Notes: generated by a model from the letters alone, not told the origin. A stretch of DNA of 17,421 nucleotides from CAYXGE01 sp964464435 (GCA_964464435.1 CAYXGE010000039.1:1-17421), one strand, 5' to 3'; counted from the stretch's first letter, positions 1 through 7,737 are shown. Made by a program: numbers and translations.

Positions 1-33
1 CATGAAAGTGATGGAGTTTTAAGCCACTTCATG
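1..33. other. Imperfect stem-loop downstream of prmB
   Basis: An inverted repeat pairs bases 1-10 with 25-33 (CATGAAAGTG against CACTTCATG, one bulged A) around a loop of about 14 bases. It lies directly after the prmB stop codon, where a transcription terminator for the minus-strand dapD-prmB operon would sit. The T-run expected on the minus strand would fall outside the window, so a terminator cannot be confirmed. Confidence 0.3.
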
Positions 34-34
34 G

Positions 35-934
35 TTAATGCATTAAATCTTCTTTAGCTAATAAAAATACAAATTGGTCGCCAGATTCTACCTCAAGCCA
101 TGTAAAGGGTAGATTAGGATAAGTTGCTAATAGCGCGTCACGATTATGACCAATTTCCACTACCAATAATCCACCATCGTTGAGGTACTTAGCCGCTTCT
201 TTTATTAAGGTGTGCGTGTGGTCAAGCCCCGCTTCGCCACTGCCTAAGGCCAATTGTGGTTCATTACGATATTCATGAGGTAACACCGCCATAGAGGGGG
301 CATCAACATAAGGTGGGTTGCTAATAATCAAATCGTATGTTTTTCCAGACAGTGCTGAAAACATATCGGATTGTATAGCTGTGATGCGGTCTTCTAGTTG
401 GTAGTTTTTGATATTGATATTGCATACATCAATAGCGTCAGGAGAAATATCGACCACATCGACAGTTGCATTAGGAAAGGCGTCTGCCAGCAGCACGCCT
501 AGGCAACCACTGCCAGTGCAAATGTCGGCAACACTTTCAACCATTTCTGCATACTCTATCCATGGACTTAAGCTGTTTTCTAGCAGTTCTGCAATAAAAG
601 AGCGCGGCACTATCACACGTTCATCCACATAAAATTTGTAACCTTTTAGCCAAGCTTCGCGTAACAGGTAAGCGGTAGGTATACGCTCATTGACTCTGCG
701 TTCAATTAAGTGCGCCAAGTGTTTTCTTTCTGCTGTGGTAATAGTGGCATCGATAAAGTTATCTAAGGTATCCATGGGTAAATGCAGCGCACGCATAATC
801 AACCAAACTGCCTCGTCATAAGCGTTATCAGTGCCATGCCCAAAAAACACTTCGCATTTTTCAAATTGGCTCACGGTATAGCGAAGCCAATCGCGTATAG
901 TGCTTAATTCATCAATAATTATGAAGGGCTTCAT
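35..934 (-). CDS. prmB: Ribosomal protein uL3 N5-glutamine methyltransferase PrmB
   Basis: This cytoplasmic SAM-dependent enzyme of the HemK/PrmB family methylates a glutamine of ribosomal protein uL3. The 299-residue product has the family's helical N-terminal domain (about 1-105) and a Rossmann methyltransferase domain. The latter shows the SAM-binding motif DICTGSGCLG (about 137-146), an acidic loop VDIS (161-164) and the catalytic NPPY (206-209) that clamps the glutamine amide. The stretch RVIVPRS (106-112) before the SAM motif is typical of PrmB; PrmC/HemK proteins have a related but different sequence there, so PrmB is preferred over PrmC. Length is normal. The start codon overlaps the dapE stop by 4 bp (ATGA), which points to translational coupling as last gene of the dapD operon. 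Confidence 0.93.
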   Translation of the reverse strand: MKPFIIIDELSTIRDWLRYTVSQFEKCEVFFGHGTDNAYDEAVWLIMRALHLPMDTLDNFIDATITTAERKHLAHLIERRVNERIPTAYLLREAWLKGYKFYVDERVIVPRSFIAELLENSLSPWIEYAEMVESVADICTGSGCLGVLLADAFPNATVDVVDISPDAIDVCNINIKNYQLEDRITAIQSDMFSALSGKTYDLIISNPPYVDAPSMAVLPHEYRNEPQLALGSGEAGLDHTHTLIKEAAKYLNDGGLLVVEIGHNRDALLATYPNLPFTWLEVESGDQFVFLLAKEDLMH

Positions 935-2073
935 GCCGTGAGTAATTTTTCTAAAGTACGTTTATAGGTATCTTTTAGTGGTTCAATATCTGCCACCGCT
1001 ACACATTCATTGAGTTTATGAATAGTGGCATTAAGTGGGCCAAACTCAATCACTTGTTTGCAAATGTCGGCAATAAAACGACCATCTGAGGTGCCGCCAG
1101 TGGTCGATAGCTCTGGAGTTACACCGTAACTTTCATTTATGGCCTCACTAATCGCCTCCACTAAATTGCCACGCGGGGTTATATAAGATTGCGAGTGTTC
1201 CCATTCTAGGGTGTAGTCTAATTTGTGAGCATCTAAAATGGAGTGAACGCGCTGCTTTAAATTGGCTTCGGTACTGCCTTGTTGATTAAATTCAGGGCAG
1301 TATCTAAAGTTAAATAAAATGTCTACTTCACCTGGCACTACATTGGTAGCCCCAGTGCCGCCATTCATATTGCTAATTTGCCATGAAGTTGGTGGAAAGT
1401 ATTCATTGCCAGCATCCCAAACAGTTTCCACCATGTCTTTGATGGCAGGAGACACCATATGAATGGGGTTTTTCACGAGGTGAGGGTAAGCAATATGCCC
1501 CTGAACGCCTTTAACGGTGAGCTTGCCAGAGAGTGAGCCACGACGGCCATTTTTAATCATATCGCCAACTACCTTGTTACTGGTAGGCTCACCAACGATA
1601 CAATAATCAAAATGTTCACCACGTGCTTTTAAAGCTTCAACCACTTTAACCGTACCATCAATAGCAACGCCTTCTTCATCTGAGGTAATCAAAAGGCCAA
1701 TTGAGCCAGTGTGATTAGGGTGTTCTGCAATAAACGCTTCAATAGAGGTGATAAAGGCTGCGCATGAGACTTTCATATCAGCGGCACCGCGGCCATACAA
1801 CATGCCATCTTTAATGGTTGGGGTAAAGGGAGGAGTGTGCCATTTTTCTACAGGACCTGTGGGGACAACATCGGTATGCCCAGCAAAAACTAACAGTGGA
1901 CCTTGTGTTCCCTTACGTGCGTAAAAATTATCAACATTGCCAAAACGCATGCGCTCAATTTTAAATCCGAGCGGCTCAAGACGCGCAATCATCACTTCTT
2001 GGCAGCCTGCGTCATGAGGGGTGTTGGATTGCCTAGCAATCAAGTCTTGTGCAAGTGTAAGTGTGTCACTCAT
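931..2073 (-). CDS. dapE: Succinyl-diaminopimelate desuccinylase DapE
   Basis: DapE is a di-zinc M20-family enzyme that hydrolyses N-succinyl-L,L-diaminopimelate to L,L-diaminopimelate and succinate, a late step of the succinylase branch of lysine/peptidoglycan precursor synthesis. All family metal and catalytic residues are visible: H66 and D68 in FAGHTDVVP, D99 in GRGAADMK, E133/E134 in SDEEG, E162 in GEPTS, and H352 in NATIHKLNE near the C terminus. Spacing and length (380 residues) match well-studied DapE proteins, with the dimerisation domain inserted at roughly 180-290. The start overlaps the upstream ArsC-like gene by 4 bp (ATGA) and the stop overlaps prmB in the same way. It is therefore the third gene of a coupled operon headed by dapD, which supplies an earlier step of the same pathway. 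Confidence 0.97.
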   Translation of the reverse strand: MSDTLTLAQDLIARQSNTPHDAGCQEVMIARLEPLGFKIERMRFGNVDNFYARKGTQGPLLVFAGHTDVVPTGPVEKWHTPPFTPTIKDGMLYGRGAADMKVSCAAFITSIEAFIAEHPNHTGSIGLLITSDEEGVAIDGTVKVVEALKARGEHFDYCIVGEPTSNKVVGDMIKNGRRGSLSGKLTVKGVQGHIAYPHLVKNPIHMVSPAIKDMVETVWDAGNEYFPPTSWQISNMNGGTGATNVVPGEVDILFNFRYCPEFNQQGSTEANLKQRVHSILDAHKLDYTLEWEHSQSYITPRGNLVEAISEAINESYGVTPELSTTGGTSDGRFIADICKQVIEFGPLNATIHKLNECVAVADIEPLKDTYKRTLEKLLTA

Positions 2074-2420
2074 GATAAAAGTGCTCCATAACTAGCTTCA
2101 TCAAAACCAAGATGTATGATATTGCCATCTTTAACTAACACGGGGCGCTTGATGACAGAGGTTTTGGCTAAGATCAGTTGAAGTGCCTGTGTTGTATTAG
2201 TGATTTCTGCTTTTTCTGAATCTGGCAGATTACGCCATGTCATACCTGCACGATTAATGATTTTTTCCCAAGGTTGTTGCGCTAGCCATGTTGTTGCTGT
2301 GGCATGGTCAAGGCCTTGTTTTTTAAAATCATGAAAGGTGTAAGCAACCCCATGTGTTTCAAGCCAAATTTTGGCTTTTTTAACGGTATTACAATTGGGG
2401 ATGCCGTATAAGGTAAACAC
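2070..2420 (-). CDS. ArsC/Spx-family YffB-like protein of unknown function
   Basis: A 116-residue thioredoxin-fold protein of the ArsC/Spx superfamily, closest in pattern to YffB-type proteins. The N terminus reads LYGIPNCNTVKKA, with a single conserved cysteine (C10) at the family's nucleophile position, and a later KRPV segment marks the cis-proline region. The translation starts at GTG (2418-2420 on the complement). That start gives exactly the N terminus expected of the family and leaves 3 bases after the dapD stop codon. True arsenate reductases of this superfamily are longer and sit with ars genes, so arsenate reduction is unlikely. Such genes are commonly embedded in betaproteobacterial dap operons. 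The biochemical role is not established, and a glutathione-dependent redox role is only a guess. Confidence 0.85.
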   Translation of the reverse strand: MFTLYGIPNCNTVKKAKIWLETHGVAYTFHDFKKQGLDHATATTWLAQQPWEKIINRAGMTWRNLPDSEKAEITNTTQALQLILAKTSVIKRPVLVKDGNIIHLGFDEASYGALLS

Positions 2421-2423
2421 TGA

Positions 2424-3251
2424 TTAAATACCACGTAATAATTCGTTAATGCCAACTTTACCTAATGTTTTTTCATCTACTTTTTTAACAATCACAGCAC
2501 AGTAAAGGCTATAGCTGCCATCTTTAGAGGGTAAGTTACCCGAAACCACAACAGAACCTGCCGGAACTCGGCCATAGGTTACTGTGCCTGTTTCGCGGTC
2601 ATAAATTTTGGTAGATTGACCAATATATACGCCCATAGAAATCACGCAGTTATCTTCCACAACTACGCCTTCAACCACTTCAGAGCGAGCACCGATAAAG
2701 CAATTATCACCAATGATAGTAGGGCCCGCTTGAATAGGTTCTAATACGCCACCAATCCCCACACCACCTGATAAGTGAACATTTTTACCAATTTGTGCGC
2801 ATGAACCTACTGTTGCCCATGTGTCTACCATAGTGCCTTCACCTACATAAGCGCCAATATTGACATAAGAGGGAAGAAGCACAGCATTTTTAGCAATATA
2901 AGAACCACGACGCACCATTGCATTTGGTACTACGCGGAAACCACCAGCTTTAAAATCTTCTTCTGTGTAATTGGCGAACTTTGGTGGAACTTTATCAAAG
3001 TACTTGGTAACACCATCATCCATTAGCACATTATCTTCTAGACGAAATGAGAGTAATACTGCTTTTTTTATCCATTGATGCGTTTCCCATTCTTGGCTAG
3101 TGCCAATGCGCGTAGCGACTCTTAGTGTGCCGTTATTTAACTCTTCTAAAACACTAAATACGGCTTCTTTAACTTCTTTGCTGGCGCTTGCTGGACTAAT
3201 ATTTGCGCGGTTTTCAAAGGCTTCTTCAATAATGGCTTGCAATTGCGACAT
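2424..3251 (-). CDS. dapD: Tetrahydrodipicolinate N-succinyltransferase DapD
   Basis: DapD transfers succinyl from succinyl-CoA to the amino group of 2-amino-6-oxopimelate (open-chain tetrahydrodipicolinate) in the cytoplasm, committing the pathway to the succinylase branch. The 275-residue product has the family's helical N-terminal domain (about 1-100), then a left-handed beta-helix of hexapeptide repeats (about 105-215). Recognisable segments include VVPNAMVRRGSYI, GEGTMVDTWATVGSCAQIG and GDNCFIGARSEVVEG, the usual trimer and CoA-binding region. Length is standard (about 274). A GGAAA Shine-Dalgarno-like sequence lies just upstream, inside the first 101-bp repeat unit, so the repeat forms its leader. 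It is the first gene of the dapD - ArsC-like - dapE - prmB operon. Confidence 0.97.
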   Translation of the reverse strand: MSQLQAIIEEAFENRANISPASASKEVKEAVFSVLEELNNGTLRVATRIGTSQEWETHQWIKKAVLLSFRLEDNVLMDDGVTKYFDKVPPKFANYTEEDFKAGGFRVVPNAMVRRGSYIAKNAVLLPSYVNIGAYVGEGTMVDTWATVGSCAQIGKNVHLSGGVGIGGVLEPIQAGPTIIGDNCFIGARSEVVEGVVVEDNCVISMGVYIGQSTKIYDRETGTVTYGRVPAGSVVVSGNLPSKDGSYSLYCAVIVKKVDEKTLGKVGINELLRGI

Positions 3252-3352
3252 GATGAGTTTCCAAAATGATAAAAATTCAAAAACGTTATTTTACTAGGAA
3301 AGTCCGATTGACGCAGGTAATTACAACAATTTTGTAGCGATACCTAAAAAAA
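3252..3352. repeat. 101-bp direct repeat, copy 1 (dapD leader)
   Basis: A 101-bp unit running from the base next to the dapD start codon to a run of seven A. It is identical base for base to 3508-3608, and its first 55 bases recur at 3353-3407. On the minus strand it includes the dapD ribosome-binding region (GGAAACTC), an AT-rich stretch and a small palindrome (TACAA-N5-TTGTA). No reading frame is supported inside it. Confidence 0.95.
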
Positions 3353-3407
3353 GATGAGTTTCCAAAATGATAAAAATTCAAAAACGTTATTTTACTAGGA
3401 AAGTCCG
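3353..3407. repeat. 101-bp direct repeat, copy 2 (truncated by gap)
   Basis: The first 55 bases of the 101-bp unit, directly following copy 1 and cut off by the run of N. These 55 bases equal the first 55 bases on the other side of the gap (3508-3562). This looks like two assembler contig ends sharing an overlap inside a tandem repeat. Confidence 0.93.
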
Positions 3408-3507
3408 NNNNNNNNNNNNNNNNNNNNNNNNNNNNNNNNNNNNNNNNNNNNNNNNNNNNNNNNNNNNNNNNNNNNNNNNNNNNNNNNNNNNNNNNNNNNN
3501 NNNNNNN
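3408..3507. other. Assembly gap (100 N)
   Basis: Exactly 100 undetermined bases, the conventional placeholder for a gap of unknown size. The gap lies inside a tandem array of the 101-bp unit, so the real number of copies, and even whether any sequence is missing, cannot be read from this window. Confidence 0.98.
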
Positions 3508-3608
3508 GATGAGTTTCCAAAATGATAAAAATTCAAAAACGTTATTTTACTAGGAAAGTCCGATTGACGCAGGTAATTACAACAATTTTGTAGCGATACC
3601 TAAAAAAA
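3508..3608. repeat. 101-bp direct repeat, copy 3
   Basis: A full 101-bp unit identical to 3252-3352, ending in seven A and followed by 18 unique bases before the stop codon of the EAL gene. Together with copies 1 and 2 this accounts for nearly all of the 375-bp space between the EAL gene and dapD. No gene or clear terminator is seen in that space. Confidence 0.95.
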
Positions 3609-3626
3609 TAAGACGGTTTTAAAAAA

Positions 3627-5324
3627 TTAAGACGATTTTCTTTGCCAAATGGCTTGCGTATCCGTATTAACCCACTTAATGAGGTCTGCGCCACTAATCG
3701 GGCGGCTAATCCAAAAGCCTTGAATGATATCGCAACCCAGTTCAGCAATACGAAGCGCTGTTTTTTGGTCTTCAACACCTTCTGCAACTAAATCTAGTTT
3801 GAAGTTATTGGCAAGTTCAATAATGGTTCTGACAATCGCCTCATCACGCTCAGAGTTAAACATATTTCTGACAAATGACTGGTCAATTTTAATTTCTTGT
3901 ATAGGCAAGCGGCTTAAGTAAGAAAGCGAGGAATAGCCTGTTCCAAAGTCATCCAGTGAAAGCTTAACGCCAAGCTCTCTAAGTTTAGTCAGTGCTTGAA
4001 TGGTATGTTGTGCATCAGACATCATGCTGCCTTCAGTAATCTCAATCAATACCTTATCAAGTGGAGGGGTCCAAATTTTAATAATATTTTGCAAGGCATT
4101 AATAAAGTTTGGGTTATTGAGATTTTGCGGCACGATATTAATACTAAGTTTAATATCAATGCCTAGTTGTAAAAACTCTTTTAATTGCCTAAAAGCTGTT
4201 TGAAATAGCCAAGTGGTAAATTCTTCTAATAAGTCATTCTTTTCTATCACCTCAAATACTGCAGCCAAATTGGCTTGCCCTTGGGGGCGGTTCCAGCGCA
4301 ATAGGGCTTCGAGGCCAACAATTTTTTTATTTGAGATAGAATATTTTGGTTGAAAGTACAATTCCAAATCATTTTCAAAAATGGCGGTTTTTAAGTCTTC
4401 AGCTAAACGCGTTAAGCGTTTCGTTTCTAACTCTTTAATCACATCATAAATGGCGTAATGGGTATTATTGGTTTGTGCGTTTACGGCACTTTTAAAGGCT
4501 GCGGTCAAAAGTTTTGAGGCATCATTGAGTACATGGTCGGATAATGCAACACCAATATATGGGCTGGCAAGAATGGGTTTTTTGTGGTGCATTAATACAT
4601 TTTCAAACAAACGATGTATTTTATTCACCGCCAAAATTGCTAAACTTTCGGAATCAATATTGAGTAGACAGATGCCCCAGCGTCGCATAGAAAATTGAAC
4701 AATTAAGTCATCTTTACGTATGGCTTCACGCAACCTTAGCGCCAGTTGTTCAGTGACTGCTGAAATAATTTTGGCTGATTCAACATTGAACTCAAAGCGC
4801 ACAGCTAGCACGACTATCTTAGATTGACCGTTGTATTCTTTTAACAAATTGTTCGTATTAGCAATAAATACATCATTTTCTTGTACATTCGCTTGCTCAA
4901 AAAGTCTAGGCTGTGAGCTATCGATAACTGTCGATTCATCGCTTAAGTAGGGTTGATCCGGAAATATTTCCTGAAGGATTGCAAAACATAACCTACGGGA
5001 AGACTCTAGGGCAATGCGCGCTTGATTTGCATCTTTTAACAGCATAGGAATGCGACGTGCTAAACAAGCCCCATACTGGCTAAAAATTTGAATGACGATT
5101 TTTGGTGCTATCGTTGGTTGCGCATTAAAATAGCCCAATAGGGCTGTCAAATCTCCCAGTAATAACTGATTGAAGGCTCTCGTCACTGGGTGATTGATAT
5201 CGATACCAACACTATCCAACAATTGATAAAAATCTGAGCATAGTAACGGGCTATTTTCTGCAAGTAAGGCATGAACCTCTTGAAGAAGTTGACGATCTCG
5301 AAGCGAGATAGTGTTGCTAAGCAT
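3627..5324 (-). CDS. Degenerate GGDEF / EAL c-di-GMP phosphodiesterase
   Basis: A 565-residue cytoplasmic protein without membrane segments. Residues 1-145 form an unrecognised, probably helical domain. Residues about 150-295 resemble a GGDEF domain whose signature is lost (SMRRW at 212-216), so it should not make c-di-GMP. Residues about 305-550 are an EAL domain with the expected catalytic set: E339 in EALLRW, N396, E428 in EITE, D458/D459 in DDFGTGYSSL, K479 in KIDQSF, E515 in AEGVED and Q535. Hydrolysis of c-di-GMP to pGpG is therefore likely. The start codon shares one base with the stop of the upstream HD-GYP gene (TAATG) and no Shine-Dalgarno is seen, which suggests translation by reinitiation and fixed co-production. 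The degenerate GGDEF may act as a GTP- or partner-binding regulatory domain; that is inference. Confidence 0.92.
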   Translation of the reverse strand: MLSNTISLRDRQLLQEVHALLAENSPLLCSDFYQLLDSVGIDINHPVTRAFNQLLLGDLTALLGYFNAQPTIAPKIVIQIFSQYGACLARRIPMLLKDANQARIALESSRRLCFAILQEIFPDQPYLSDESTVIDSSQPRLFEQANVQENDVFIANTNNLLKEYNGQSKIVVLAVRFEFNVESAKIISAVTEQLALRLREAIRKDDLIVQFSMRRWGICLLNIDSESLAILAVNKIHRLFENVLMHHKKPILASPYIGVALSDHVLNDASKLLTAAFKSAVNAQTNNTHYAIYDVIKELETKRLTRLAEDLKTAIFENDLELYFQPKYSISNKKIVGLEALLRWNRPQGQANLAAVFEVIEKNDLLEEFTTWLFQTAFRQLKEFLQLGIDIKLSINIVPQNLNNPNFINALQNIIKIWTPPLDKVLIEITEGSMMSDAQHTIQALTKLRELGVKLSLDDFGTGYSSLSYLSRLPIQEIKIDQSFVRNMFNSERDEAIVRTIIELANNFKLDLVAEGVEDQKTALRIAELGCDIIQGFWISRPISGADLIKWVNTDTQAIWQRKSS

Positions 5325-6787
5325 TATAAGAAGAAGTTTTTGGGATCTATGTTAAAGCTACCCGCCGGCAACTCTGTTGAGATTGATAGCGGTGCTTGGG
5401 TATCAGGGTCAACATCGCGCACTAAATCGACGGTACGTTGCCGCTGTAATGGGGTTCCATTATGGTCACATACTAAGGTGATAATCGGTTTTAATCGCCA
5501 CAGCTTATTTTGTTTAATGACAATGCCTACTTCCCCCGTATTCAGTTGCACAATTGAGCCTACTGGATAAACGCCGACCACTTGAATAAATTGATCAACC
5601 ATTTCGGATTGAAATGCTTTACCGCGCAACGCCACCAACACACTCACTGCCTTAGAAGAAGATCTGGCTTCTGCATAAGGTAAGTTTGCAGTCATGCTGG
5701 CATAGGTTTCTACAATGCCAGCCATACTTCCATATAAACCAATGTTTTCACCGCTAAGATGCCTTGGGTAGCCTTTACCATCATAACGTTCGTGATGAAG
5801 TTCAATAATGGCTTTTGACACTTCTCCCAAACCAGCAATATCTTTGACAATTTCAAGACCATATTCAACGTGTTTTTGTGCTTCAGCATATTCTTGTGCA
5901 TTGAGTCTTTGTGGTTTCTTAATAATATTCTTGTCAATTTTTGACTTACCAATATCATGCAGTAAACCACCCAGCGCAATTTCGTTGAGTTCCCTTTTAG
6001 GTATACCTAATTGCCTGCCAAAGCTTACCATCATAATCGACATATCCATCGCATGACGGTAAGTGAGGTCATCAACTGATTTCATGCTATTGATTAATAG
6101 CATGGCATTAGGGTTACGGATAATACTATCCACCACGTCATTTAAAATATCTTTAGCAATATCAATTCTATCGCTTAAGTCTGCACTGGTCATTTCAAGC
6201 ATAAAGCTATCAGCAATTTGCTTGTTGAGAGATTCCGCTGCTTTTTTGGCAGACTTTAATTCTTCTTCTAAAGTTGTTTTGACAGGATAGTCAGCAATGA
6301 CCGTGGTTGAACCATCTTTTGCGGCATAAGTTTTTCGAATGACATTGACTACTTGTTTACGTTTGTCTTCGGCTTCTTTTTGTTCTTCTTCAAACTGGAT
6401 GGTGTAGCTTGTACTGAGATTTTGCTGTTTATTCGATTTAAATTTAATGAGGTCTTTACCGATTTGTTTAATCGATGAAAATAAGCCACCCTTTTTAACG
6501 GGGCTAGTTTGATCATCAAACTCTTCAATTTCTTGAATCGCAGCCGTGGTTTTTTTAATGATATGTTTTTTTTCGGAAGGTTTACTATCTTCTAATTCAA
6601 ATAAACCATCTAAAGATTTTTCTTGTGAAACAATCACATAACTGCACTGGGCTTTTAATTCATTAAGTTGTGCTTCTGTTTCAATTAAAAAACCTTGAAA
6701 CATAAAATTGGTATCTGACCAAGGGCGGTCTAACTCTGTGACATACATGCCCATTTGTAAATTAGAAACATCAATTTGAACGTTCAT
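5324..6787 (-). CDS. DUF3391 / HD-GYP c-di-GMP phosphodiesterase-like protein
   Basis: A 487-residue soluble protein. The N terminus (about 1-55, with LQMGMYVTELDRPW) matches the DUF3391 domain that often precedes HD-GYP. A charged linker follows (about 60-200). The HD-GYP domain (about 220-410) shows H245, HD at 277-278 in LLHDIGK, H306, HH at 331-332 and DGKGYP at 336-341. HD-GYP proteins hydrolyse c-di-GMP, usually to GMP. The segment that normally reads DxxDAMTxxRPY is here ETYASMTANLPY (360-371): a metal-ligand Asp becomes Glu, the next Asp becomes Ala, and the Arg becomes Leu, so activity or specificity may differ. It starts 22 bp after the M48 protease gene and is coupled to the EAL gene, giving a three-gene operon. 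Confidence 0.9.
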   Translation of the reverse strand: MNVQIDVSNLQMGMYVTELDRPWSDTNFMFQGFLIETEAQLNELKAQCSYVIVSQEKSLDGLFELEDSKPSEKKHIIKKTTAAIQEIEEFDDQTSPVKKGGLFSSIKQIGKDLIKFKSNKQQNLSTSYTIQFEEEQKEAEDKRKQVVNVIRKTYAAKDGSTTVIADYPVKTTLEEELKSAKKAAESLNKQIADSFMLEMTSADLSDRIDIAKDILNDVVDSIIRNPNAMLLINSMKSVDDLTYRHAMDMSIMMVSFGRQLGIPKRELNEIALGGLLHDIGKSKIDKNIIKKPQRLNAQEYAEAQKHVEYGLEIVKDIAGLGEVSKAIIELHHERYDGKGYPRHLSGENIGLYGSMAGIVETYASMTANLPYAEARSSSKAVSVLVALRGKAFQSEMVDQFIQVVGVYPVGSIVQLNTGEVGIVIKQNKLWRLKPIITLVCDHNGTPLQRQRTVDLVRDVDPDTQAPLSISTELPAGSFNIDPKNFFL

Positions 6788-6809
6788 ATTTTAATGTTTG
6801 GCGGTTTGC

Positions 6810-7625
6810 TTATTGTTTTTGAGCGGCTATATATAAGGGCATCATGTCAGGTATCATGGCATTGAGGTCTTTAATACGATTTTGGCTTGATGGGTGAGTA
6901 CTAAAAAATTCGGGGGGTTTGCTACCTCCAAGACCATCCATTTTTTGCCACAAACTCACTGCAGCATTTGGATTAAAGCCAGCGCGTGCAGCTAATTCTA
7001 AACCAATTCGATCAGACTCACGCTCTTGCTCACGGCCATTGGGTAGTGCAAAAAATAAGTTACTACCCAAGCTAGCACCTTGCATGACTGCATTCCCTGC
7101 TGCGCCTCCGCCAATATAGGCGGCAAGTGCTTGTAGACCAAATTGCTGAACATAAGCTTGCGACATACGTTCGCGACCATGTTCACGCAAGGCGTGAGCA
7201 ATTTCATGGCCAATTACAGCGGCTAATTCATCATCCGTTGCATTGAGTTTTTCAATGAGCCCTGTGAGTACCATAATTTTGCCACCCGGCATGCAGTATG
7301 CATTCACTTGCTCATTTTGTTCAACGTTAACTTCCCAAGCCCAATTTTTAGCATCTTCTCTAAATATATGGGTTTGCGCAATTAATCGATTTGAAATACC
7401 TCTAACACGCTCAAGTGCTTTAGGGTCTGTGTTGAGTATTTTTTTGTTCTGAGCATCTTTAAGCGTTGCTGTATAGCTTTGTGCAGACATCTTATTCACT
7501 TGGCTTGCTGGTAGCATCAAAAACTGCTTGCGTGCTACGCCAGAGGCGCCTGTTTTTGTGCTAGTAGCACATGAAGTGACTAAAATAGCACCTATTAGTA
7601 CAGAGATAAAAGATTGCAGTTTCAT
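6810..7625 (-). CDS. M48-family metalloprotease, predicted lipoprotein
   Basis: A 271-residue zinc protease of peptidase family M48 (the LoiP/BepA/YcaL type of periplasmic quality-control proteases). The N terminus is a lipoprotein signal with lipobox LVTSC, lipidated Cys at 19, so it should be anchored to a membrane facing the periplasm. The zinc site is HEIAH (H140, E141, H144) with the third ligand E203 in ERESDRIG, and the family's FSTHPSSQNRI segment (H244) follows. It lacks the TPR domain of BepA, so it is closer in layout to LoiP-type proteins. An AGGA ribosome-binding site lies 7 bp before the start. It heads the operon with the HD-GYP and EAL genes, and its own promoter is visible upstream. 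The substrate is unknown. Confidence 0.92.
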   Translation of the reverse strand: MKLQSFISVLIGAILVTSCATSTKTGASGVARKQFLMLPASQVNKMSAQSYTATLKDAQNKKILNTDPKALERVRGISNRLIAQTHIFREDAKNWAWEVNVEQNEQVNAYCMPGGKIMVLTGLIEKLNATDDELAAVIGHEIAHALREHGRERMSQAYVQQFGLQALAAYIGGGAAGNAVMQGASLGSNLFFALPNGREQERESDRIGLELAARAGFNPNAAVSLWQKMDGLGGSKPPEFFSTHPSSQNRIKDLNAMIPDMMPLYIAAQKQ

Positions 7626-7701
7626 GGTGATTCCTGATTCTTATTTGATTAACATTCAAAACTGACTAAGGATAACTAGATAACGCTGAATATTAAATTC
7701 C

Positions 7702-7730
7702 AATATATTGAAATTAACATTAGTTTACAA
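7702..7730 (-). promoter_or_regulatory. Predicted sigma70 promoter for the M48/HD-GYP/EAL operon
   Basis: Reading the minus strand, a -35 box TTGTAA (7725-7730) and a -10 box TATATT (7702-7707) are separated by exactly 17 bp. Transcription would start near 7695, about 70 bases before the protease start codon. It lies in the 112-bp space between kup and the protease gene, in which I see no terminator for kup, so some read-through from kup is possible. Confidence 0.5.
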
Positions 7731-7737
7731 GTGCTAT

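Noticed and set aside
2070..2420. Arsenate reductase for arsenic resistance
   Set aside because: It has the short YffB-like form, no other ars genes are present, and it is embedded in a dap operon.
3252..3608. CRISPR array
   Set aside because: Units are 101 bp, adjacent with no spacers, and there are no cas genes.
3542..3787. 81-residue minus-strand frame running into the repeat
   Set aside because: It overlaps the well-supported C terminus of the EAL gene in another frame and extends into repeated non-coding sequence.
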